DNA from: Burkholderiales bacterium
GTDB taxonomy: Bacteria; Pseudomonadota; Gammaproteobacteria; Burkholderiales; Burkholderiaceae_C
Assembly (NCBI GenBank): GCA_030604135.1
Contig: JAUVWL010000001.1
Coordinates: 1-64,000 of the forward strand
DNA length: 64,000 bases
Direction of reading: 5' to 3'
Part shown: in pieces, positions 1 to 8,703 of the stretch
How the letters are laid out: each line of letters begins with the position of its first letter
Numbering within the stretch: position 1 is the stretch's first letter
Translations under genes and position numbers: made by a program
Notes under the pieces: model-generated
What the model was told of the DNA's origin: nothing
Seen by the model: the letters and a program-made list of their open reading frames with translations, nothing else
Databases searched by the model: none

Positions 1-298
1 GTCCCCTCGGGGGGCAGCGACCCGCGCAGCGGTGGAGCGTGGGGGGCCGATCGATCCGGCGCCGGGCCGCCCCAAGCCGGATCAGCCCCCTCGGGGGGCA
101 GCGACCCGCGCAGCGGTGGAGCGTGGGGGGCCGATCGATCCGGCGCCGGGCCGCCCCAAGCCGGATCAACCCCCTCGGGGGGCAGCGACCCGCGCAGCGG
201 TGGAGCGTGGGGGGCCGATCGATCCGGCGCCGGGCCGCCCCAAGCCGGATCAGCCCCCTCGGGGGGCAGCGACCCGCGAAGCGGTGGAGCGTGGGGGC
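1..298. repeat. 84-bp tandem repeat, about 3.5 copies
   Basis: The segment TCGGGGGGCAGCGACCCGCG recurs at 7, 91, 175 and 259 with an exact 84-bp period and very few substitutions (for example cagcc to caacc in copy 3, and gcgcag to gcgaag in copy 4). Each unit holds a CCCCC-TC-GGGGG hairpin and a second GC-rich part with GATCGATCC and CCGGATC. The last copy stops at the 3' end of the minus-strand dioxygenase gene. Because 84 is divisible by 3 the array stays open in several frames, but no coding signal supports translation. The GC-rich hairpin type resembles intergenic repeats familiar from Comamonadaceae (from memory). The array runs off the left edge of the window. Confidence 0.93.
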
Positions 299-301
299 CT
301 T

Positions 302-994
302 TCATGTCTCAGCCCACATGCGCAACAGGTTGTGGTACGTGCCGGTCAAGGCCGTGGTTTCCAGGGTCTCACCGTGGCACTCTCGCAGCGAGAGCAGGTT
401 CATGTCCAGCTCGTAGAGCAGGCGGCGCTGTTCGTCGCTGCGCACCATGCTTTGCACCCAGAAGAAGCAGGCCAGGCGGTGCCCCCGCGTGACCGGAGTG
501 ACCTCGTGCAGGCTGGTGCCCGGGTACAGCACGGCATGTCCTGCCGGGAGCTTGACGCCCCGTGTGCCAAAGGTGTCGCTGACCGTGAGTTCACCCCCCT
601 CGTATTCGTCGGGGTCGTTCAGGAACACAGTGCACGAAACGTCCGTTCTCACATAGGTGGGGTTGCCTGGCTCGCCACCCTTGAGGCGCACGGCGTTGTC
701 AATGTGGGCTCCGTAGGCGTTGGCGTGACCACCGTACCGATTGATCCGGGGAGTGAACACACGAAGCGGCAGGGCCGCACTGAAGAAGATGGCCGAGCGG
801 TTGAGACCCGCCATGACCAGTTGCCGAACCGCCTGGGCCGCCTCGCAGTCGTGCGGTAGCTGTTCGTTGTTCTTGACGGTGCGAGCCTGGGGGCCGGCGC
901 TTTCGCGGCCGTCTTGCCAGGGCGCCATGTCCAGCAGCTGGCGCACCCGTTTGAGTTCTTCCGACGAGAGGATGTGGGGCAGCGTGATCAGCAT
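302..994 (-). CDS. PKHD-type Fe(II)/2-oxoglutarate-dependent dioxygenase (PiuC/YbiX-like)
   Basis: This is a cytoplasmic iron/2-oxoglutarate hydroxylase of the PiuC/YbiX family, often found beside siderophore receptors; its substrate is unknown. Counting from the chosen start, a GAHID segment near residue 97 supplies the HxD iron ligands, and [12 protein letters not shown] near residue 162 supplies the distal His and the 2-oxoglutarate-binding Arg. The 230-aa length fits the family. I chose the ATG at 994 because family members begin with a sequence like MLITLPHIL. An upstream ATG at 1057, with AGAAG before it, would add 21 residues and remains possible. The gene lies just downstream of the TonB-dependent receptor on the same strand and is probably co-transcribed from the Fur-controlled promoter. 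Confidence 0.88.
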   Translation of the reverse strand: MLITLPHILSSEELKRVRQLLDMAPWQDGRESAGPQARTVKNNEQLPHDCEAAQAVRQLVMAGLNRSAIFFSAALPLRVFTPRINRYGGHANAYGAHIDNAVRLKGGEPGNPTYVRTDVSCTVFLNDPDEYEGGELTVSDTFGTRGVKLPAGHAVLYPGTSLHEVTPVTRGHRLACFFWVQSMVRSDEQRRLLYELDMNLLSLRECHGETLETTALTGTYHNLLRMWAET

Positions 995-1077
995 GGGTCT
1001 TCGCGGGTGGCGCGTCGCGCAAACGGCAAGGGCCACCGTCAGGTAGTCCTTGCCCATGGTTGCTTCTGTTCAGTTCA

Positions 1078-3429
1078 TCAGAACTTCAGGCTTGCCGTGA
1101 CCTGGAAAGTGCGGCCGGCGCCGGGCACGTAGTGGCCGGGGTACAACTGATCGGCATACAGCTTGTCGGTCACGTTGCTCAGGTTGGCCTTGAGCGTGAG
1201 GCGGTCGAAGTCGAACTTGTATTCGGCCATCAGGTCGGCCGTGACGTACGACGGCACGGACCATTCGACACGGGTGGGTTTCTGCTTGCTGCGGAAGTTC
1301 AGGCCAGCGCCCAGGCGCAGCTTGGGCGTGAACTGGTAGGTGGTCCACACCGTGCCGCTGTGTTCGGGCGTGAGGGAGGGGCGGTCACCTGGGCGCTCGC
1401 CCGGTGCGCCCTGCAGGCAGCCACCGCCGGGCCCCGTGGCCTGGACGGCCGGGCAGGGCGCTGCCTTGTCCACCTTGGCATGGGGCACCCACATGTAAGA
1501 GCCGAAGATCTCCCACTGGGGCGTCAGGCGACCGGCTAAGTCGGCTTCGAAGCCCGATACGTGGCGCTTTCCTGAGAGGGTGACCACCGGCAGGTCGGGG
1601 TCGGTGTTGCGCTCGTTGTATTTCTCGGAGTGGAACACCGCCAGGCGGGTGGTGAAGCGCTTGTCGGCCGAGTCGATGCGGGCACCGAGCTCGAAGTTGC
1701 GGCTCTTCTCCGGCGGGGTGTCGACGTTGCTGGCACCCAGCGAATAGGCGTCTCCCGAGGTGTTGAAGGACTGGCCGACCGAAGCGTGGAACGAGTGGTT
1801 GGGTGTCGGCTGGAACAGCACCCCGGCGCGCGGGCTCCATTCGGAAACCTTCATGCGGTAGCTCTCTGTGCTCACGGGTCCCGGGGCGTTCTGCGGCAGG
1901 GTGAAGCTGTCGTAGTCGCCGGTCAGCTGGTCAAAGCGCAGACCGGCGACCACTTTCCAGGCAGGGGCCACCTGCACCACGTCTTGCACATAGGCACCCC
2001 AGCCCTGGGCTGTGTACTGGTTGTTCACCCGCAGCACGCGCCGGGACTCGTCCACTCGGGCACCGTCGCCTGGCGTACCGACAAGGGTGGTGGGTTTGCT
2101 CAGATCCACGCCGCCTTGCAATGCCGACCGGGCTGCGTACACCACCCGTTTTTCGCGCGAAGCGTCAACGCCAGCCAGCAGTTCGTGTTTCATGCCCAGG
2201 GCCTCGAACTTGCCCGAGTAGTCGCTCTGGACCTGGGCCGTGTCCATGTCCTGGACCTTCAAGTGGGTGCCACGCGTCAGAACGGTGGTGGGGCCGAAGC
2301 TGGCCAGGGTGACAGAAGGCGGGCACTGTGGGTTCGTCACGGCGCCGGTCTGCGGGTTGGTGCCTTGCTGGCAGATGCGGATGGCGCCCGATCGCTGGTC
2401 GCGTTCGAACTGGCCCACGCGCACCTGGGTCTTGATCTCGCTGTCGCGGCTGAAGCGGTGAATGTGCGACAGGCCGACGATGGTGGCTCCGCTGTCGTTG
2501 TAGTCGCTGTCGAGACCGTAGTAGCTGTCTGGCTTGATCGGCAGCAGAACCCGGTCATTCGAGCCCGGAGTCGGGGCAATGAACGGAATGCCATAGTTGA
2601 TGCCGTTGTTGTTGTCGAGGTGGTAGAGGTTGGCCTGGATTTCGTTCTTCTCGCCAATGCCCCAGCGGTAGGCTGCGGCCAGACCGCGCTTGTCGATGCT
2701 GGAGCCGCTGCCGTTGTTGTCGGCCTTGGTGGCCATGGCGTTGATGCGCAGGGCCGCACTCTCGCCGGTCTTGAGGTTGAAGTCACCAGTGGCTCGCACG
2801 TATTTGTGGCTGCCCAGGGTCAGGTCGACCTGGTGCTCGTCGATCAGCCGGGGCTGTTTGGACACCTGGTTGACGGCGCCACCGGTGGAGCCGCGCCCGA
2901 ACAGCATCGAGGCCGAGCCGCGCAGCACTTCCATGCGGTCCAGGTTGAAGGTGTCGCGGTCGTAAATGGCCGGGTCGCGCATGCCGTCGATGAACAGGTC
3001 GCCGGTGGCCTGCAGCGAGAACCCGCGCAGGCGGATGTCCTCCTCACCGCCTTCGGCTGCCAGGAAGGTGATGCCTGCGGTGTTCTTCAAGGCTTCCTTG
3101 ACGGTGTCGAGGTTGCGGTCATCGATCAGGCGTTCGGTCACCACGGTGAGCGACTGGGGGATGTCGCGCAATTGTTGTGTGCCCTTGCCGATGGTGACCT
3201 CGGTGGCGCGGACGGCGTCCTTGCCTTCTGGAGCTACGGCCGTTTCGGTAACGACCACTGTGGGCAGCACGACGGTGGTGCTGGGAGAGTCCTGGGCTGC
3301 TGCTCCGAAAGAGCCGGCCAGCAACATGGCACCCAGGGGCAATGCCATGCTGCTGGAGTGGACCGAGCGGTCGAGGCGGGCAGAGTGGTGGATGGCGCGC
3401 GGGCGCCGGCTTGACTTGCGTGAAGGCAT
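1078..3429 (-). CDS. TonB-dependent siderophore receptor
   Basis: This is an outer-membrane ferric-siderophore receptor of the FhuE/FpvA/Fiu type, 783 aa. A basic N-terminus and hydrophobic stretch ending in AAAQ form the signal peptide. The plug domain follows (DIPQSLTVVTERLI, then LRGF, MEVLRGSASMLFGRG and GGAVNQVSK, typical plug motifs). The C-terminus is a beta-barrel ending in aromatic Phe (VTASLKF). The ATG at 3429 is used because it directly precedes the signal peptide; the frame is open for 64 more codons upstream, but that would overlap the promoter. A Fur-like box lies about 75 bp upstream. It probably forms an operon with the dioxygenase gene 20-80 bp downstream. The cognate siderophore cannot be read from sequence. 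Confidence 0.95.
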   Translation of the reverse strand: MPSRKSSRRPRAIHHSARLDRSVHSSSMALPLGAMLLAGSFGAAAQDSPSTTVVLPTVVVTETAVAPEGKDAVRATEVTIGKGTQQLRDIPQSLTVVTERLIDDRNLDTVKEALKNTAGITFLAAEGGEEDIRLRGFSLQATGDLFIDGMRDPAIYDRDTFNLDRMEVLRGSASMLFGRGSTGGAVNQVSKQPRLIDEHQVDLTLGSHKYVRATGDFNLKTGESAALRINAMATKADNNGSGSSIDKRGLAAAYRWGIGEKNEIQANLYHLDNNNGINYGIPFIAPTPGSNDRVLLPIKPDSYYGLDSDYNDSGATIVGLSHIHRFSRDSEIKTQVRVGQFERDQRSGAIRICQQGTNPQTGAVTNPQCPPSVTLASFGPTTVLTRGTHLKVQDMDTAQVQSDYSGKFEALGMKHELLAGVDASREKRVVYAARSALQGGVDLSKPTTLVGTPGDGARVDESRRVLRVNNQYTAQGWGAYVQDVVQVAPAWKVVAGLRFDQLTGDYDSFTLPQNAPGPVSTESYRMKVSEWSPRAGVLFQPTPNHSFHASVGQSFNTSGDAYSLGASNVDTPPEKSRNFELGARIDSADKRFTTRLAVFHSEKYNERNTDPDLPVVTLSGKRHVSGFEADLAGRLTPQWEIFGSYMWVPHAKVDKAAPCPAVQATGPGGGCLQGAPGERPGDRPSLTPEHSGTVWTTYQFTPKLRLGAGLNFRSKQKPTRVEWSVPSYVTADLMAEYKFDFDRLTLKANLSNVTDKLYADQLYPGHYVPGAGRTFQVTASLKF

Positions 3430-3501
3430 GGTTGCAGTGCAGATGGGTTGTCGGCTGGCTGCAACTGCTTGGTCGTTGTGGCTGGCTGGATAGGCGATAT
3501 T

Positions 3502-3520
3502 ATTGCAAATGCGAACGATT
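3502..3520 (-). promoter_or_regulatory. Putative Fur box upstream of the siderophore receptor
   Basis: The 19-mer ATTGCAAATGCGAACGATT (plus strand) resembles Fur boxes containing AAATGAGAATGATT-type cores. It lies in the 315-bp spacer between the receptor gene (minus) and ahpC (plus), at the distance expected for the receptor promoter. Assigned by eye without a matrix score. Confidence 0.6.
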
Positions 3521-3624
3521 CGTAAGGGGTGTGCGGTGAAGTGTGGTGTGTGTGCATCAGTTAGGAGGTCTTGCGGTCGCAGTAAAGGGCCCTGATGGTC
3601 GGTCATGATGCATTGCAACAATCA

Positions 3625-3676
3625 CTATCGATCGAATAGCGACTATCAATGCTTGTTATCGATAGATGTGCGCTAT
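3625..3676 (+). promoter_or_regulatory. Possible OxyR-type binding region upstream of ahpC
   Basis: The stretch is rich in ATAG/CTAT elements. ATAGATGTGCGCTAT at 3662-3676 matches an OxyR half-site (ATAG-N-T-N3-A-N-CTAT) except for C in place of the central A. Further copies, ATAG and CTATC, lie at 3637-3646. A full four-element site with the usual 7-bp spacing is not present, so this is a candidate only. It sits about 70 bp before the ahpC start codon. The rest of the 3430-3744 spacer shows only the Fur box. Confidence 0.45.
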
Positions 3677-3744
3677 GATTCGTTCCGTTGCAGCGCAGCA
3701 ATGCCTGCATGAGTCTCCCAGCAACCCCCAACCAAGGAAACACC

Positions 3745-4320
3745 ATGTCCCTGATCAACACCCAAGTGCAACCGTTCAAGACCACCGCTTTCGTCAATCG
3801 CAACGGCAAGGGTGAGTTTGTCGAAGTGACCGAGAAGAACCTGCACGGCAAGTGGTCCGTCCTGATCTTCATGCCGGCCGCTTTCACCTTCAACTGCCCC
3901 ACCGAAATCGAGGACGCCGCCGACAACTACGCCGAGTTCGCCAAGGCCGGTGCCGAGGTCTACATCGTCACCACCGACACCCACTTCTCGCACAAGGTGT
4001 GGCACGAGACCAGCCCCGCCGTGGGCAAGGCCAAGTTCCCCCTGGTCGGTGACCCCACGCACCAGCTGACCAACGCATTTGGCGTGCACATCCCGGAAGA
4101 GGGCCTGGCCCTGCGTGGCACCTTCATCATCAACCCCGAGGGTGTGATCAAGACCGCCGAGATCCACGACAACGCCATCGCCCGTGATGTCAAGGAAACC
4201 GTGCGCAAGCTCAAGGCCGCCCAGTTCGTGGCCGCCAACCCTGGCCAGGTCTGCCCGGCCAAGTGGAACGAAGGCGCCAAGACGCTGGCTCCCAGCCTGG
4301 ACCTCGTCGGAAAGATCTGA
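3745..4320 (+). CDS. ahpC: Alkyl hydroperoxide reductase subunit C (peroxiredoxin)
   Basis: This 191-aa typical 2-Cys peroxiredoxin reduces H2O2, organic peroxides and peroxynitrite in the cytoplasm and is recycled by AhpF. The peroxidatic Cys51 lies in FTFNCPTE and the resolving Cys170 in GQVCPAKW; the C-terminus LAPSLDLVGKI is the conserved AhpC tail. The active-site loop reads FMPAAFTFNC, whereas E. coli has FYPADFTFVC, so three positions differ. The start at 3745 has AAGGAA 6 bp upstream. ahpF follows after a 207-bp spacer. Regulation by OxyR is plausible. Confidence 0.97.
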   Translation: MSLINTQVQPFKTTAFVNRNGKGEFVEVTEKNLHGKWSVLIFMPAAFTFNCPTEIEDAADNYAEFAKAGAEVYIVTTDTHFSHKVWHETSPAVGKAKFPLVGDPTHQLTNAFGVHIPEEGLALRGTFIINPEGVIKTAEIHDNAIARDVKETVRKLKAAQFVAANPGQVCPAKWNEGAKTLAPSLDLVGKI

Positions 4321-4327
4321 TCCCCCT

Positions 4328-4345
4328 GCGCCGCGCCTGCGGCGC
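4328..4345 (+). repeat. GC-rich hairpin in the ahpC-ahpF spacer
   Basis: GCGCCGC-gcct-GCGGCGC forms a perfect 7-bp stem immediately after the ahpC stop codon. No U-tract follows (gtcttccccc), so this is more likely a transcript-stabilising or repeat-derived hairpin than a strong terminator. The rest of 4346-4527 is GC-rich spacer with nothing else recognised apart from the ahpF ribosome binding site AAGGAG at 4516. Confidence 0.5.
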
Positions 4346-4527
4346 GTCTTCCCCCAGGGTGACAACGCGAGCGGCCCGGCAAAGCCGGTTCCGCCGCGTT
4401 CTGGACCGACGCCCTTCACGCTTTTGTCTCCTCGGCAGTTCCGCTGCCCGTTGGGTCTGTTGGGAGACCCAGCCAACAGCGGCATTGGTTCCGCATTCCC
4501 ATTCATTCCGCATTCAAGGAGTCTTCC

Positions 4528-6120
4528 ATGCTTGACGCCACCCTCAAAGCCCAGTTGCAGCAGTACATGGGCATGCTGCGCCAGCCCATCCGCCTGATCG
4601 CTTCGCTGGACGACAGCGCCGCCAGCCAGGAGATGCGCGGCCTGCTGGACGACATCGTCGGTGTGTCGGACAAGATCAGCCTGGATGTGTCCGGCAGTGA
4701 CGTTCGCAAACCCTCGTTCGTGATCGCCCGTGAGGGTGAGACCTCGGGCGTGCGCTTTGCCGGCCTGCCGCTGGGTCACGAGTTCACCTCGCTGGTGCTG
4801 GCCCTGCTGTGGACCGGCGGTCATCCGCCCAAGGTCGAGCAGGAGGTGATCGACGCCATCAAGGCGCTGGACGGCGACTTCGGCTTTGAGGTCTACATGT
4901 CCCTGTCCTGCCACAACTGCCCGGATGTGGTCCAGGCCTTGTCGCTGATGGCCATCGTCAACCCCAAGGTGCGCACCGTGGTGATCGAGGGCGGCACCTT
5001 CCAGCAGGAAGTGACCGAGCGCGAGATCATGGCCGTGCCCATGGTGTTCATGAACGGCCAGGTGTTCGGCTCCGGCCGCATGACGGTGCAAGAGATCGTG
5101 GCCAAGCTCGACACCAAGGCCGGTGAGCGCGAAGCGGCCAAACTGAATGCCAAGGACCCCTACGACGTGCTGATCGTCGGTGGTGGCCCGGCCGGCGCTG
5201 CGGCTGCGGTCTATGCGGCGCGCAAGGGCATCCGCGTCGGTGTGGCGGCCGAGCGATTTGGCGGTCAGGTCAACGACACCCTGGCCATCGAAAACTACAT
5301 CTCGGTGCTGGAAACCGATGGCCCGAAGTTCGCTGCCGCGCTCGAAGCCCAGGTGCGCCACTACGAAGTGGACCTGATGAACCTGCAGCGCGCCGAAAAG
5401 CTGGTTCCGGCCAGCGAGCCGGGCGGCTTGGTGCAGGTGCAGATGGCCAACGGCGGTGTGCTCAAGGCGCGCAGTGTCATCCTGTCCACCGGCGCGCGCT
5501 GGCGCAACGTCAACGTGCCCGGCGAGCAGGAATACCGCAACAAGGGTGTGGCCTACTGCCCGCACTGCGACGGCCCGCTGTTCAAGGGCAAGCGCACGGC
5601 GGTCATCGGGGGTGGCAACTCGGGTGTGGAAGCCGCCATCGACCTGGCCGGCATCGTCCAGCACGTGACGCTGATCGAATTCGCCGACCAGCTCAAGGCC
5701 GATGCCGTGCTGGTGAGCAAGCTCAAGAGCCTGCCCAACGTGACCATCCACGTCAACGCGCAGACCACCGAGATCACGGGTGCCGACGGCAAGGTCAACG
5801 GCCTGAAGTACAAGGACCGTGTGAGCGGCCAGGAATACCTGGTGCCGCTGGAAGGCGTGTTCGTGCAGATCGGCCTGGTGCCCAACACCGAGTTCCTCAA
5901 GGGCACGGTCGAGCTCAGCCGTTTCGGCGAGATCGTGGTTGACGCCAAAGGCCATACCAGTGTCGAAGGCGTGTTTGCCGCCGGCGACTGCACCACGGTG
6001 CCTTACAAGCAGATCGTGATCGCCGCGGGTGAAGGCGCCAAGGCCGCACTCAGCGCTTTCGATCACCTGATCCGAACACCGGCGCCAGCCGAGCAGCTCG
6101 TGCCAGCGTTGCCTGCCTGA
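4528..6120 (+). CDS. ahpF: Alkyl hydroperoxide reductase subunit F
   Basis: AhpF is the NADH-dependent flavoprotein disulfide reductase that re-reduces AhpC. The 530-aa protein has the full architecture: two N-terminal thioredoxin-like folds with redox motif SCHNCPD near residues 128-134, a linker, an FAD-binding GGGPAG near 216, a TrxR-type dithiol YCPHCDGP near 348, an NADH site GGGNSG near 366, and the C-terminal FAD motif FAAGDCTT. The length matches E. coli AhpF (about 520 aa). AAGGAG lies upstream of the ATG. It pairs with ahpC and ends at a strong terminator. Confidence 0.97.
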   Translation: MLDATLKAQLQQYMGMLRQPIRLIASLDDSAASQEMRGLLDDIVGVSDKISLDVSGSDVRKPSFVIAREGETSGVRFAGLPLGHEFTSLVLALLWTGGHPPKVEQEVIDAIKALDGDFGFEVYMSLSCHNCPDVVQALSLMAIVNPKVRTVVIEGGTFQQEVTEREIMAVPMVFMNGQVFGSGRMTVQEIVAKLDTKAGEREAAKLNAKDPYDVLIVGGGPAGAAAAVYAARKGIRVGVAAERFGGQVNDTLAIENYISVLETDGPKFAAALEAQVRHYEVDLMNLQRAEKLVPASEPGGLVQVQMANGGVLKARSVILSTGARWRNVNVPGEQEYRNKGVAYCPHCDGPLFKGKRTAVIGGGNSGVEAAIDLAGIVQHVTLIEFADQLKADAVLVSKLKSLPNVTIHVNAQTTEITGADGKVNGLKYKDRVSGQEYLVPLEGVFVQIGLVPNTEFLKGTVELSRFGEIVVDAKGHTSVEGVFAAGDCTTVPYKQIVIAAGEGAKAALSAFDHLIRTPAPAEQLVPALPA

Positions 6121-6145
6121 GCCGCTTGCACGCTGTCTTTCCATG

Positions 6146-6180
6146 AAAAAGGCCCCGGTACTCCGGGGCCTTTTCTGTTT
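6146..6180 (+). terminator. Rho-independent terminator after ahpF
   Basis: AAAAGGCCCC-ggtactcc-GGGGCCTTTT is a perfect 10-bp stem followed by ctgttt. It lies 25 bp after the ahpF stop codon. The A-rich 5' arm makes it potentially bidirectional. Confidence 0.9.
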
Positions 6181-6261
6181 TCTGGCGCGGAGTTCTCGAG
6201 AGCGCTGGAGCCAGGGTTTCTCGGTCTTTTGCAAGCTCCGCGTCAGGTGTCGGGTCGTTCG

Positions 6262-6278
6262 CTAGGGGCTTACCCTAG
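6262..6278. promoter_or_regulatory. Palindrome CTAGGG-N5-CCCTAG upstream of the symporter operon
   Basis: A perfect 6-bp inverted repeat with a 5-bp spacer lies about 160 bp before the DUF4212 gene, in a 254-bp stretch (6181-6434) with no other feature. The geometry suits a dimeric activator or repressor. A related half-site, CTTACCCTAGG, occurs again at 46988-46998. No regulator is assigned. Confidence 0.45.
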
Positions 6279-6434
6279 GTTTGATCTTGAGCTGGCCGAA
6301 CAGCAATTTTGACGTAAGAAAGCGCCGCGACAGTCGCGACCGTAATGCCAAAAACCGCACGGTGCATGGCATGCAAAGCGTGGCGGTTCACACCGTCGAA
6401 ACATCCAGCGCATCACTACGAGGAGATGACGTTC

Positions 6435-6695
6435 ATGTCCAGTGACAACAACGCAAAGGCCTACTGGTCTGCGACACTGAGCCTGCTGACCAAGGTATTG
6501 GTCATCTGGGCCGTCGTGTCGTACGGAGCAGGCATCCTGTTCGCCCCCGCACTCAACAGCATCCACCTCGGCGGCTACCCGCTGGGCTTCTGGTTCTCCC
6601 AGCAGGGATCCATCTACATCTTCATCGCGCTGATCTTCTGGTACGCGAAAAAGATGGGCGATATCGATCGCAAGTTCGGTATGCAGGAAGACTGA
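6435..6695 (+). CDS. DUF4212 small subunit of sodium:solute symporter
   Basis: This 86-aa membrane protein begins with a short hydrophilic segment including KAYW, then has two TM helices (about residues 13-35 and 48-68), the second ending in FWYAKKMGDIDRKFG, characteristic of DUF4212. The family consists of small partner subunits encoded directly before VC_2705-type sodium:solute symporters. AGGAG at 6421 sets the start at 6435; the ATG at 6426 is too close to the ribosome binding site. The large subunit follows after 20 bp in the same transcript. A paralogous pair occurs at 20451-22995. Confidence 0.93.
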   Translation: MSSDNNAKAYWSATLSLLTKVLVIWAVVSYGAGILFAPALNSIHLGGYPLGFWFSQQGSIYIFIALIFWYAKKMGDIDRKFGMQED

Positions 6696-6715
6696 TTCAA
6701 AGAAGGACCTGACAA

Positions 6716-8569
6716 ATGGGACTCCAAACAATGACCTATCTGGTCGTGGGGCTGAGCTTCGCGATCTACATCGGCATCGCCATCTGGGCGCGTGCCGGCA
6801 GCACCAAGGACTTTTATGTGGCCGGCGGTGGTGTGCACCCCGTGACCAACGGTATGGCCACGGCGGCCGACTGGATGTCGGCGGCTTCGTTCATCTCGAT
6901 GGCGGGCCTGATCTCCAACATGGGCTACGGCGGCGCCGTGTTCCTGATGGGATGGACCGGCGGCTACGTGCTGCTGGCCTGCCTGCTGGCTCCGTACCTG
7001 CGCAAGTTCGGCAAGTTCACCGTGCCCGAGTTCATCGGTGATCGCTTCTACTCGCAGTTCGCCCGCAACGTGGCCGTGATCTGCCTGCTGGTGGCCTCCA
7101 TCGTGTACATCATCGGCCAGATGACCGGTGTGGGCGTGACCTTCGCCCGCTTCCTGGGTGTCACGCGCGAGATGGGCATCTACATCGGCATGGCCATCGT
7201 GTTCGCCTACGCCGTGTTCGGCGGCATGAAGGGCATCACCTACACCCAGGTGGCACAGTACATCGTGCTGATCCTGGCCTACCTGGTGCCGGCCTTCTTC
7301 ATCTCGCTGAACCTGACCGGCAACTTCCTGCCGCAGCTGGGCCTGGGCTCCACCCTGGCAGGCACCGACGTGTCGCTGCTGGCCAAGCTGGACCAGGTGG
7401 TGACCGACCTGGGCTTCGGCCAGTACACCACGAGCGCTGCGGGCAGCACCATTAACATGCTGTTCTACACCATTTCGTTGATGATTGGTACCGCCGGTCT
7501 GCCGCACGTGATCGTGCGCTTTTTCACCGTTCCCAAGGTGGCTGACGCCCGTTCATCCGCCGGCTGGGCCCTGGTGTTCATCGCGCTGCTCTACACCACG
7601 GCCCCCGCCGTCGGAGCCATGGCGCGACTGAACCTGTTCGGTACCACCAACAGTGCCGTGGGTATCACCCAGGACGCCACAGGGCAATTGATCGTGGATG
7701 CCGGCGTGGTCAATGCCAAGCCCGACTTGTTCGCCCCCGAGGCCAGCCTGTTGTACGAAAACCGTCCCGACTGGATGAAGCGCTGGGAACAGACCGGCCT
7801 GCTGAAGTGGGAAGACAAGAACGGTGACGGCCGTATCCAGTTCTACAACAGCGCCACCAAGAACGAGGCGGTGCTGGCCAAGGCCGAGGCCGCTGGCTGG
7901 AAAGGCAACGAGCTGACGGTGAACGCCGACATCATCGTGCTGGCCAACCCGGAGATCGCACAGCTGCCCAACTGGGTGATCGCGCTGGTGGCCGCCGGTG
8001 GTCTGGCTGCTGCGCTGTCGACGGCTGCCGGTCTGCTGCTGGCCATTTCCTCGGCCATCTCGCACGACCTGATCAAGGGCGCCATCAACCCCAACATCAG
8101 CGAGAAGAACGAGTTGCTCGCGGGCAAGATCTCCATGGCCGCCGCCATCTTCGTGGCTGGTTATCTCGGTCTGAACCCACCAGGCTTCGCAGCCGGTACC
8201 GTGGCTCTGGCCTTCGGTATTGCCGCTTCGACGATCTTCCCGGCCCTGATGATGGGTATCTTCAGCAAGACCGTCACCGACAAGGGTGCCAGTGCCGGCA
8301 TGCTGGCGGGTCTGGCCGTGACCTTGTTCTATGTGTTCGCACACAAGGGCATCTTCTTCATCGCCGGCACCGGCTACCTCGACCTGATCGGTGGTGCCAA
8401 CAGCTTCTTCACCATCACCCCCGAGGCCTTCGGTACCGTGGGCGCGATCGTGAACTTCGCTGTGGCTTTCGCGGTCAGCAAGATGGGCGCGCCTGTGCCT
8501 TCGCACATCGCGGCCATGGTCGATGGCGTGCGCACCCCCAAGGGTGCTGGCGCAGCCACCGGTCACTGA
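6716..8569 (+). CDS. Sodium:solute symporter large subunit (VC_2705/ActP-like)
   Basis: This 617-aa inner-membrane symporter of the SSS family is related to acetate permease ActP; the substrate is probably a short carboxylate such as acetate, though this is not shown by sequence. Family motifs include FYVAGGGVHPVTNGMA, ADWMSAASF, GWTGGYVLL and LAPYLRKFG. About a dozen TM helices are visible. A hydrophilic insert of about 80 residues between TM segments carries an EF-hand-like loop, DKNGDGRIQF, at residues 367-376, with Asn rather than Glu at loop position 12. It pairs with the DUF4212 gene 20 bp upstream and is followed by a strong terminator. Confidence 0.95.
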   Translation: MGLQTMTYLVVGLSFAIYIGIAIWARAGSTKDFYVAGGGVHPVTNGMATAADWMSAASFISMAGLISNMGYGGAVFLMGWTGGYVLLACLLAPYLRKFGKFTVPEFIGDRFYSQFARNVAVICLLVASIVYIIGQMTGVGVTFARFLGVTREMGIYIGMAIVFAYAVFGGMKGITYTQVAQYIVLILAYLVPAFFISLNLTGNFLPQLGLGSTLAGTDVSLLAKLDQVVTDLGFGQYTTSAAGSTINMLFYTISLMIGTAGLPHVIVRFFTVPKVADARSSAGWALVFIALLYTTAPAVGAMARLNLFGTTNSAVGITQDATGQLIVDAGVVNAKPDLFAPEASLLYENRPDWMKRWEQTGLLKWEDKNGDGRIQFYNSATKNEAVLAKAEAAGWKGNELTVNADIIVLANPEIAQLPNWVIALVAAGGLAAALSTAAGLLLAISSAISHDLIKGAINPNISEKNELLAGKISMAAAIFVAGYLGLNPPGFAAGTVALAFGIAASTIFPALMMGIFSKTVTDKGASAGMLAGLAVTLFYVFAHKGIFFIAGTGYLDLIGGANSFFTITPEAFGTVGAIVNFAVAFAVSKMGAPVPSHIAAMVDGVRTPKGAGAATGH

Positions 8570-8628
8570 GCGCCTGCGTCGAGGGCCTGACTCAGGCCCG
8601 GGGCGGTCGCTGCACCGCCCTTCGACCG

Positions 8629-8657
8629 ACCCCGTCGGGTGACCGACGGGGTTTTTT
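8629..8657 (+). terminator. Rho-independent terminator after the first symporter
   Basis: CCCCGTCGG-gtga-CCGACGGGG followed by six T residues. It closes the DUF4212/symporter operon 60 bp after its stop codon. Confidence 0.93.
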
Positions 8658-8703
8658 CTTGCGACAATGCAAGATTCGAGCTTGCGATCCAACCTGGACG
8701 TCC

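Noticed and set aside
1..298. CRISPR array.
   Set aside because: The period is uniform, units are contiguous copies with no variable spacers, and no cas genes are near.
32..859. Open frame running through the 84-bp repeats into the dioxygenase antisense region.
   Set aside because: The repeat stays open only because its period is divisible by 3; no ribosome binding site and the rest is antisense to a conserved enzyme.
1630..3414. Long plus-strand frame opposite the siderophore receptor.
   Set aside because: Antisense to a clear receptor gene, Gly/Val/His-rich, no motif.
4346..4527. A short gene between ahpC and ahpF.
   Set aside because: Frames here lack a ribosome binding site and any motif; the stretch looks like a GC-rich spacer.
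3673..6234. Very long open frame antisense to ahpC and ahpF (about 850 codons).
   Set aside because: It lies opposite two well-conserved genes; the protein has low-complexity His/Gly/Ala composition and no domain. Long antisense frames are expected at this GC content.
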